Assembly (NCBI GenBank): GCA_013151655.1
Contig: JAADHX010000347.1
Span: 1-5,563 of the forward strand
Source of the DNA: Actinomycetota bacterium
GTDB lineage: Bacteria; Actinomycetota; Acidimicrobiia; Acidimicrobiales; Poriferisodalaceae
DNA length: 5,563 bases
Direction of reading: 5' to 3'
Position numbers and translations under genes: made by a program. Shown one piece after another: positions 1-4,908 of the stretch. The notes beneath the pieces are model-generated. The model saw only the letters and a list, made by a program, of their open reading frames with translations, was not told the DNA's origin and did not search any database. Positions within the stretch are counted from its first letter, which is position 1. Each line of letters starts with the position of its first letter.

Positions 1-116
1 CTGCCGACAAGACCATCGAGTTCATCGCTGGCGATCACTACCTGCAGGCGCCAGATGATGCCAGAGACGTCATGGCCAACCTGGTGTCGAGTTGGCTCGA
101 CGCCCGCGGTGCCTAG
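1..116 (+). CDS. Alpha/beta hydrolase, C-terminal fragment (5' end outside window)
   Basis: Reading from base 3, 37 codons run to a TAG at 114-116. The peptide starts ADKTIEFIAGDHYL and ends in SSWLDARGA. This matches the last part of many alpha/beta-hydrolase-fold enzymes: a strand, then a Gly-Asp-His-Tyr turn whose His (codon 36-38) would be the catalytic-triad histidine, then a final amphipathic helix ending in a W-L pair. The nucleophile elbow and the acid residue lie upstream of the window, so substrate and subfamily cannot be judged. The gene converges on the small membrane-protein gene, with 14 bp between the two stop codons. The fold call is fairly safe for such a short piece; another enzyme with a GDH turn cannot be excluded. 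Confidence 0.6.
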   Translation, partial: ADKTIEFIAGDHYLQAPDDARDVMANLVSSWLDARGA

Positions 117-130
117 ACGCTAAATCGCCG

Positions 131-601
131 TTAACCGAGCTCGACTGTGGTGGATCGATCGACAGTGCTAAGGCGCAGCGTGAAGTTGACCTTCAGTTGG
201 TCGGCGCCGAGGGTGGCGGGTTCGGTGTCGCAGTCTGGCAATACGTACTGGTAGGTCCGTTCGACCGTTTCACCTGCGCCGACGCTGCCTAGAATCCCGA
301 ATCCGGAGCCGTCGATTCCTTGTAACTCCACGCCGCGCAGGCTCATCGACCGATCACTGGCGTTGCGGAGATCGAAATCGATGAACCACGTGCACACCGA
401 GTCGACCTGCTCGACGCGAGAGTCGGTAACTTGACCCAAGAGTTCGAATTCGGGTTCGATTCGGCGCAGAAGCATTCCGCCGATGGCTAAGACCGCCACG
501 ATGATCGCGAAGGTCAGAGCTACCGACTTGAGCGAGAGGCCCTTGCCGGAAAACCGACGCAACGACTTCTGGGCGTCACCTGGCATGTTTGGTTCCGACA
601 T
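131..601 (-). CDS. Small single-pass membrane protein with extracytoplasmic beta-rich domain, function unknown
   Basis: I do not recognise this 156-residue protein. A basic, Ser-rich N-terminus (residues 1-25, several Lys/Arg) is followed by one hydrophobic segment at about 26-45 and then RR at 46-47. A domain of about 110 residues follows, with alternating beta-like character. The basic N-terminus suggests a signal anchor with the C-terminal domain outside the membrane. That domain has two cysteines, C70 and C124, that could form a disulfide, and a stretch (FDLRNASDRSMSLRGVEL) resembling the N-x-S...V-x-L pattern of small Ig-like or telokin-like secreted domains. The ATG at 599-601 is preceded in frame by a stop four codons upstream and has no Shine-Dalgarno; a second Met lies at codon 6. 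It is divergent from the phosphoesterase gene, so the two may share a control region. A coding role is supported by the TM-plus-domain architecture and by the neighbouring gene's real start lying outside it. Confidence 0.62.
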   Translation of the reverse strand: MSEPNMPGDAQKSLRRFSGKGLSLKSVALTFAIIVAVLAIGGMLLRRIEPEFELLGQVTDSRVEQVDSVCTWFIDFDLRNASDRSMSLRGVELQGIDGSGFGILGSVGAGETVERTYQYVLPDCDTEPATLGADQLKVNFTLRLSTVDRSTTVELG

Positions 602-620
602 CTCATGGCATTATGGCGCG
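602..620. promoter_or_regulatory. Candidate bidirectional promoter with a shared -10-like element
   Basis: Only 19 bp separate the ATG of the leftward membrane-protein gene from the probable GTG of the rightward phosphoesterase gene. In the middle lies CATTATG. Read rightward, CATTAT (609-614) matches 4 of 6 bases of TATAAT, including the key A2 and T6, and ends 6 nt before the GTG at 621. Read leftward, CATAAT (615-610) matches 5 of 6 and ends 8 nt before the ATG at 601. Both distances suit leaderless transcripts that begin at the start codon, which are common in actinobacteria. No convincing -35 box is visible on either side. Assigned by pattern only. Confidence 0.35.
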
Positions 621-1412
621 GTGGCTTACTTGATGGCGCAAATATCGGATACCCATGTTGGTGGACCAATCTCGGGAAGTGGTGAACGCCTCTCGTTGGC
701 CGTGTCTGAAATCAACTCGATGGGGCTTCAACCCGATCTAGTCCTGCTTACCGGAGACCTCACCCACGACGGCTCGTCCGATCAATGGTCAGAACTGAAG
801 CACCGCCTGGCCAAGCTGAACGCGCCGTGGGAAGTCATCCCTGGCAACCACGACGGGGCGATAAGCGAGATCGCAGGCCACCGAGCCATCGACGCCGGGC
901 CAGTTCGGCTTGTTCTGGTCGACACGAGCAACGGGGGGTTGGACCAAGACGACGCAGAATGGCTCGACTCCGAACTCAGCTCGCACAGTAACCGCCGGGT
1001 GGTGATAGCGATCCACCATCCGCCGTTTGAGACTGGGATTTGGTGGATGGATTGTGTGGGTCTGGTCGGAATCGAGGTGTTCGAAGGTGTGGTTAGGGGT
1101 CACGCAAACGTCGAGAAGGTTCTATCTGGCCACATCCACAGGCTCATTCAGACAAACTGGGGGAGCTGTTCACTTTGGGTATGCCCCTCCACGTATGTAT
1201 CAGTGGTGGGTGATCTCGATCCGAACCACGATCCGGCGGAATCGGCCGAGGGCCCGACGTTCAGTTTGCATGCCTTCACGAGCGGCGGCGTGATCTCACA
1301 CCTCATTCCGGCAGGGGCTGAGGCCAAGCGGCAGTCGATCGGCCGCCACGCTCCCGACTTCATCGAGAGCGTTCGCAAGACCCAGGCTCTTCGCCCCAGC
1401 AGCTACAAATAG
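621..1412 (+). CDS. Class III cyclic-nucleotide phosphodiesterase-like metallophosphoesterase (CpdA/Rv0805 type)
   Basis: A 263-residue calcineurin-like phosphoesterase expected to hydrolyse a phosphodiester, probably a cyclic nucleotide such as cAMP, with a dinuclear metal centre in the cytoplasm. The ligand motifs appear in family order: SDTH (D10, H12), TGDLTHDG (D46), GNHD (N76, H77), IHHPPF (H132, H133) and SGHIH (H171, H173). The length is close to that of CpdA-type enzymes. I place the start at the GTG at 621 because it gives V/MAYLMAQISDTHVGG, the usual family N-terminus with the first strand directly at the start; the ATG at 633 (MAQISDTH) is the alternative. An in-frame ATG at 483 would add 46 residues that match nothing in the family and would overlap the opposing gene. 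The catalytic core is complete. Substrate is inferred from family: other phosphodiesters or phosphomonoesters are possible. It may share a transcript with the downstream gene across a 47-bp gap. Confidence 0.85.
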   Translation: MAYLMAQISDTHVGGPISGSGERLSLAVSEINSMGLQPDLVLLTGDLTHDGSSDQWSELKHRLAKLNAPWEVIPGNHDGAISEIAGHRAIDAGPVRLVLVDTSNGGLDQDDAEWLDSELSSHSNRRVVIAIHHPPFETGIWWMDCVGLVGIEVFEGVVRGHANVEKVLSGHIHRLIQTNWGSCSLWVCPSTYVSVVGDLDPNHDPAESAEGPTFSLHAFTSGGVISHLIPAGAEAKRQSIGRHAPDFIESVRKTQALRPSSYK

Positions 1413-1459
1413 CCACCAAGAACCTTTACGTACGCCGGCTTGGTTGATAGACCTGCCCG

Positions 1460-2029
1460 ATGGCAACTGACTCGACTTCTGACATCGTTCGAGGATCGGC
1501 TTCGATCGTCATCAAGCGTGCTCCAGCTGATGTGTTCGCCGCGGTATCCGACATCACGCGAATGGGCGATTGGAGCCCAGAGTGTGTCGCCGGGCGGTGG
1601 GTCGCTCCTGCCACCGGGCCTGCTGTCGGAGCCAAGTTCGAGGGCGACAACGTGGCCAAGCTTGGTCCGCTCCGTCTGAAGAGTCTCGGTCCGCTCAAAC
1701 TAAACGAGCTTGGTCCGATCACTGTGAAGAAGTGGACGACCACTTCGGAGGTTACGGCGTATGAGCCTGGCCCTGTCGGCCAGGGTGAGGTGAGGGTCTT
1801 TGAGTTCGTCTCAGCGAACCACTCGACCTGGCGCTACGAGTTTGAGGACCACGACAACGCAACGCTGGTGACCGAGTCGTTCAGTTACCCGCCGTACGTT
1901 GGCAAGGCGAAATTCTTCTACGAGACCCTCGGTCGACGGTCGAAGTCGATGGTGGGCGCGCTCGAAACCACCCTGGCAAGGATGAAGACGGCTCTCGAGG
2001 CCCAGGAGACGGCAGACCAGCAGCCATGA
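1460..2029 (+). CDS. SRPBCC (START/Bet v1-like) family protein with internal tandem repeats
   Basis: A 189-residue protein of the SRPBCC superfamily, a helix-grip fold that encloses hydrophobic ligands (polyketide cyclase/dehydrase-like proteins). The pattern is typical: a first strand (SASIVIKRAPADVFAAVSDI, residues 13-32), then MGDWSPE (35-41), VGAKFEGDN (56-64), WTTTSEVTAYEPG (92-104), a Phe/Glu-rich strand pair, and a long C-terminal helix from about 150. Between the G-x-N strand and the WTT strand sits an extra segment made of three 8-residue units, each starting with LGP (68-91). Related proteins, as I recall them, have only a few residues here. The ATG has no Shine-Dalgarno. Its stop overlaps the P450 ATG as ATGA, implying coupled translation. 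A role in binding or presenting the substrate or product of the P450/GMC pair is inference from context; no catalytic residues can be assigned. Confidence 0.78.
   Translation: MATDSTSDIVRGSASIVIKRAPADVFAAVSDITRMGDWSPECVAGRWVAPATGPAVGAKFEGDNVAKLGPLRLKSLGPLKLNELGPITVKKWTTTSEVTAYEPGPVGQGEVRVFEFVSANHSTWRYEFEDHDNATLVTESFSYPPYVGKAKFFYETLGRRSKSMVGALETTLARMKTALEAQETADQQP
1661..1732 (+). repeat. Three in-frame 24-bp tandem repeats inside the SRPBCC gene
   Basis: Units at 1661-1684, 1685-1708 and 1709-1732 all begin CTYGGTCCG and encode LGPLRLKS, LGPLKLNE and LGPITVKK. By my count units 1 and 3 share 18 of 24 bases and units 1 and 2 share 15 of 24, with the best match in the first 12 bases. Because the units keep the frame and a hydrophobic/basic alternation, the array probably extends a pair of beta strands or a loop rather than disrupting the fold. 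The divergence suggests an old duplication kept by selection, not a recent slippage product. Confidence 0.85.
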
Positions 2030-3189
2030 TTCCACTTGGCGAACTGCTCACGATGGAGGCGCTTGAGGCCGACCCAGACCCGCTCCTAGCTAGATTGCGA
2101 GCAGAAGCTCCAGTGTGCTGGGCACCCGCACTCGACATGTGGCTGGTCACTCGCTGGGACGATGTCGAATACGTCGAGGCTCACCCCGAACTCTTTACGG
2201 CCGCAACCGAACCGTCGTTTCTGGCGCGCACGCTCGGCCAGAACATGCTCACTAGCGACCCACCCGAACTAACTCGTATTCGCGAGATCATGTTGCCTCC
2301 GTTTCGTGCCGGCGGGAGAAGCGGAGAGTTCGTCAGCGCTGAGTTACCAGGGTTGGCCGACTCGCTTATCGACGGATTTCCGACCGGGAAGTTCGACCTC
2401 ATGACCCAATACGCTCAGCCTCTGTCGGCTCAGTCTCTCGCTCTGGTGCTCGGACTCGACGAATTTGGGTTCGATCGGATGTGGAAGTGGTGCGAAGGTT
2501 TGTGTACCGACCTGGCAAACTTCGAGAACGATCCCGAGCTCGCGGCAGTGGGCGAACGAACCAAACACGACCTCGGCAAGGCGCTGGCGGAGCGGCTAGC
2601 CCAGGGTACCGACGACGATTCGGCGATTTCATGGTTCGTGCGCCACGGCGCTAGTGCCGAAGAGGTAATCAACAACGTTCGTCTGATGATCTCGGGCGGT
2701 ATCAACGAACCACGCGATGGCATCGGGTTAGTGGTTTGGGTCCTGTTGACCCGCCCCGATTTGCGGGCCGAAATCGAGGCCGACCCCAGGCTGATGCGGC
2801 GCCTGGTAGAAGAGGTGTTTCGGCTGTTCAGCCCGGTTGGCACAGCCACCAGGCAGGCAACGGCCGATGTTCAGTTGGCCGGTACGCAGATAAGGGCCGG
2901 TGATTTAGTCGCAGCAGTACTTCGGTCGGCAAACCTCGATGAGGACCACTGGCTAGCTCCCACCGAGATCGATCTACACCGCAAACAAGGCCCACACGCT
3001 GCTTTCGCCCTCGGGGCCCATCGGTGTCTGGGGGAGTGGTTAGGCAGACAAGAGGTAAAGGTCGGCGCTGAACGCCTATTCGCCAAGCTTCCGAACTTGA
3101 GGCTCGACTCTAACCATAAAGTTGAGGTATATGGTTTTGAGTTTCGCGGTCCTCGCGAGTTATGGGTGACGGCGGGCGGCCGCAGTTGA
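2026..3189 (+). CDS. Cytochrome P450, soluble bacterial type
   Basis: A 387-residue P450 monooxygenase, full length for a soluble bacterial enzyme, with no membrane anchor. The heme-binding loop FALGAHRCLG (327-336) puts the thiolate ligand at C334; the K-helix ExxR is E263-V-F-R266; the N-terminal RWDDVEYVEAHPELF and the SDPPELTRIRE stretch (C-helix region) are typical. Helix I carries GGINEPRDG (224-232). Aligned without gaps to GGLDTV of P450cam, N227 takes the acid position and E228 the threonine position, so the usual proton-delivery pair is changed. The start codon overlaps the SRPBCC stop (ATGA), and the 3' end overlaps the GMC gene, placing it mid-operon. Activity needs electron donors (ferredoxin and reductase) that are not in the window. 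The substrate is unknown; linkage to a ChoD-like GMC enzyme hints at a sterol- or terpenoid-like alcohol, by inference only. Confidence 0.93.
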   Translation: MIPLGELLTMEALEADPDPLLARLRAEAPVCWAPALDMWLVTRWDDVEYVEAHPELFTAATEPSFLARTLGQNMLTSDPPELTRIREIMLPPFRAGGRSGEFVSAELPGLADSLIDGFPTGKFDLMTQYAQPLSAQSLALVLGLDEFGFDRMWKWCEGLCTDLANFENDPELAAVGERTKHDLGKALAERLAQGTDDDSAISWFVRHGASAEEVINNVRLMISGGINEPRDGIGLVVWVLLTRPDLRAEIEADPRLMRRLVEEVFRLFSPVGTATRQATADVQLAGTQIRAGDLVAAVLRSANLDEDHWLAPTEIDLHRKQGPHAAFALGAHRCLGEWLGRQEVKVGAERLFAKLPNLRLDSNHKVEVYGFEFRGPRELWVTAGGRS

Positions 3190-3764
3190 GCGACCCGCTC
3201 GACTTCGACGTCATCGTCGTAGGAAGTGGCTTTGGTGGCAGCGTTAGCGCTCTACGCCTAACCGAGAAGGGTTATCGAGTTGCCGTTGTCGAGGCCGGCG
3301 ACCGGTTTGGACCCGACGACTTTCCCAAAACCAACTGGAACGCCAGACGTTTCTTGTATGCGCCGCGGCTGGGTTTTCGCGGGATCCAGAGGCTGAACCT
3401 TCTGAGCGACGTCCTTGTGCTCTCTGGGGCCGGCGTTGGCGGCGGGTCGCTTGTCTACGCCAATACCCTGTATGAACCTCTCGATGCGTTCTACAACGAT
3501 CGTCAATGGGCTGAACTCACCGATTGGCGTTCGGAGCTTCAGCCCTATTATGCCCAGGCAAAACTTATGCTTGGTGTGACAACAGCTCCCGACGACTCGC
3601 CCAACGACGATGTCATTCGAGAGATCGGGCGGCGCATGGGGGTTGCCGAGACCTACCGGCCCGCCGAAGTTGGTGTGTTCTTTGGTGAGCCTGGGGTTGT
3701 GGCCGCTGACCCCTACTTTGGCGGGGCGGGGCCCGAAAGGGCTGGCTGCATCAAAGTTGCATGA
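3162..3764 (+). CDS. GMC (cholesterol-oxidase-like) oxidoreductase, N-terminal part, frame broken at 3' end
   Basis: These 200 codons encode the FAD-binding half of a glucose-methanol-choline oxidoreductase resembling actinobacterial ChoD-type enzymes, which oxidise an alcohol to a ketone or aldehyde. Visible elements: the Rossmann loop GSGFGG (21-26) after FDVIVV, E44 in VVEAG for the adenosine ribose, the family signature GVGGGSLVYANTL (91-103), and DPYFGGAGPERAGCIK (183-198). After K198 the frame runs through V-A into a TGA, while the rest of the protein continues in the -1 frame. The ATG at 3162 overlaps the P450 gene by 28 bp. A TTG at 3186, overlapping the P450 stop as TTGA, would give MSDPLDFDVIVVGSGFGG, which is a more typical family N-terminus, and is a real alternative start. 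On its own this fragment lacks the substrate-binding domain and the catalytic His, so it should not be active alone. Confidence 0.85.
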   Translation: MGDGGRPQLSDPLDFDVIVVGSGFGGSVSALRLTEKGYRVAVVEAGDRFGPDDFPKTNWNARRFLYAPRLGFRGIQRLNLLSDVLVLSGAGVGGGSLVYANTLYEPLDAFYNDRQWAELTDWRSELQPYYAQAKLMLGVTTAPDDSPNDDVIREIGRRMGVAETYRPAEVGVFFGEPGVVAADPYFGGAGPERAGCIKVA

Positions 3765-3775
3765 TCGGTTGCCGC
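3744..3775 (+). other. Frame junction in the GMC gene: probable 7-nt loss within a Cys-rich motif
   Basis: The first frame reads G-C-I-K (3744-3755), then V-A-stop. The second frame reads C (3758-3760), then M-I-G-C-R-H. The family consensus here, as I recall it, is G-C-x-x-C-G-x-C-M-x-G-C-R-x-x-A-K-N-T-L. Lining the two halves up leaves only 2 nt (GT) between the Lys codon and the next Cys codon, where 9 nt (Cys-Gly-Gly) are expected. That is a net loss of 7 nt, which produces exactly the -1 shift seen. The ATGA formed by the second frame's Met-Ile codons and the first frame's TGA looks like a coupling site but arises automatically from ATG-ATC read in that frame. No Shine-Dalgarno precedes the ATG and no clear slippery heptamer is present. 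Confidence 0.7.
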
Positions 3776-4873
3776 CACGACGCCAAGAACACCCTCGACC
3801 GGAACTACCTATATTTGGCCGAGGCCGCCGGAGCCAAGGTGTTCGCTCAACGCCAGGTTGTAGATCTCGAAACCACAGAACTGCCAAACGGCGAGGCCAG
3901 ACACGCGATAGTCGCGACCACACCAGGGCTTCGGCGCGATCGCTCGCCTCTTCGGCTAACGGCTAGTCACGTTGTTTTCTCCGCTGGAGTTCTTGGCACC
4001 GTGAAGCTGTTAGCCGCCCTCAAGGAGAACCACCGACTTCCACACATGTCGGATCGTCTTGGCGACATCGTGCGCACGAACTCCGAGTCGATTCCCGGAG
4101 CGGTTGCTCCCTCGCGATCTGGCACTGACTATTCGCAAGGAATCGCGATCAGTTCGTCGATTTACCCCAACGACCACACCCATATCGAAGGTGTGCGGTA
4201 CCCCAAGGGTTCGAACGCGATGGCTCTGCTGGGAACCATCATGGTGCCTGGAGCCGGGAGGGTTCCTCGCCAGATGCGCTTCGCGGGCCAGGTGTTTCGG
4301 CACCCGGTTCGGTTCCTGCGGAGCCTGTCAGTACGACGATGGTCGGAACGGTCGGTCATCTTGTTGGTGATGCAGAGCAGAGACAACAGCATCAACCTCA
4401 GGTGGAGGCGCCGGGGCGATGGCGTGAAGCTGAAGTCAGCAAAGGGCGACGCCGAGCCGAACCCGAGCTTTATTCCAGAAGCCGAGACTGCGGCGGTTCA
4501 CGCTGCGGACTACATGGGCGGAGAAGCGTTCGGAACCGTTAACGAGGCGTTGTTGAATGTGCCGGTCACGGCCCACATCTTGGGAGGATGCGTTATCGGA
4601 GCAACAGCGGCCGATGGTGTCATCGATGGCTACCAGCGCGTGTTCGGTTGCCCGGGCCTCCACGTCGCCGATGGTTCGGCGATCTCTGGAAACCTAGGGG
4701 TGAATCCATCGCTAACCATCGCGGCTCAGACCGAAAGGGCCATGGCCATGTGGCCGAACAAAGGCGAGGGAGATAGCCGGCCTCGGTTGGGTGAGGGGTA
4801 CCGGCCGGTCAGCCCAGTGTCGCCTCGGAACCCGGCGGTGCCCGAAGGTGCGCCGGCGGCTCTGGGCTGGTGA
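3761..4873 (+). CDS. GMC (cholesterol-oxidase-like) oxidoreductase, C-terminal part, second frame
   Basis: These 370 codons carry the rest of the same GMC enzyme: GCRHDAKNTLDRNYLYLAE at the very start, FAD contact VVFSAGVLGTVKLL (71-84), LGDIVRTNSE (100-109), the substrate-domain segment (about 110-240), the catalytic-His motif PVTAHILGGC (268-277, H272), and VADGS...NLGVNPSLTIAA (303-322) with N315 as the likely second catalytic residue. The Pro-rich tail ending in APAALGW is of the kind seen in ChoD-type proteins. Together with the first part it gives 570 residues, matching a full ChoD-like protein minus two or three residues. If the lesion is real, this part could only be made by re-initiation at the overlapping ATG and would lack the FAD loop. 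It converges on the permease gene 31 bp downstream. The substrate is unproven: sterol, steroid or other hydrophobic alcohol. Confidence 0.85.
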   Translation: MIGCRHDAKNTLDRNYLYLAEAAGAKVFAQRQVVDLETTELPNGEARHAIVATTPGLRRDRSPLRLTASHVVFSAGVLGTVKLLAALKENHRLPHMSDRLGDIVRTNSESIPGAVAPSRSGTDYSQGIAISSSIYPNDHTHIEGVRYPKGSNAMALLGTIMVPGAGRVPRQMRFAGQVFRHPVRFLRSLSVRRWSERSVILLVMQSRDNSINLRWRRRGDGVKLKSAKGDAEPNPSFIPEAETAAVHAADYMGGEAFGTVNEALLNVPVTAHILGGCVIGATAADGVIDGYQRVFGCPGLHVADGSAISGNLGVNPSLTIAAQTERAMAMWPNKGEGDSRPRLGEGYRPVSPVSPRNPAVPEGAPAALGW

Positions 4874-4874
4874 G

Positions 4875-4908
4875 GTAGAGGCCCGGCTCCAACCATGGTT
4901 GGCTCTAC
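4875..4908. terminator. Inverted-repeat structure between convergent genes, candidate bidirectional terminator
   Basis: The 14-nt perfect palindrome CCAACCATGGTTGG (4889-4902) is flanked by GTAGAG (4875-4880) and its exact complement CTCTAC (4903-4908), with an unpaired 8-nt stretch on the left side only. The whole can fold as a stem with a bulge on either strand. It fills the gap between the stop codons of two convergent genes and includes the permease stop. There is no T-run on either side, so it is not a canonical intrinsic terminator; a protein-binding site or collision point is also possible. Confidence 0.4.

Noticed and set aside
483..620. Upstream extension of the phosphoesterase from an ATG at 483
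   Set aside because: The added 46 residues match nothing in the family, which normally begins just before the SDTH motif, and the extension would overlap the opposing membrane-protein gene by 119 bp.
1413..1459. Terminator or promoter in the 47-bp gap after the phosphoesterase gene
   Set aside because: ACCAAG (1415-1420) can pair with CTTGGT (1439-1444), but the loop is 18 nt, the stem 6 bp, and no T-run follows; no convincing -10/-35 pair precedes the SRPBCC start either.
1656..1665. 10-bp palindrome CCAAGCTTGG at the start of the SRPBCC repeats
   Set aside because: Short, inside coding sequence, and explained by the adjoining Ala-Lys-Leu-Gly codons; no second copy or partner site seen.
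2430..2849. 139-codon open frame on the - strand
   Set aside because: Antisense to the P450 gene, Ser/Arg-rich with no recognisable motif; the P450 frame is clearly the coding one.
3750..3764. Programmed -1 ribosomal frameshift at the GMC junction
   Set aside because: No X-XXY-YYZ slippery heptamer is visible, and a simple frameshift would still leave the conserved Cys-Gly-Gly residues missing; a 7-nt loss explains both observations.
3258..3923. 221-codon open frame on the - strand
   Set aside because: It lies opposite the GMC gene, spans its frame junction, and its translation has no domain or membrane character; it is an antisense shadow.
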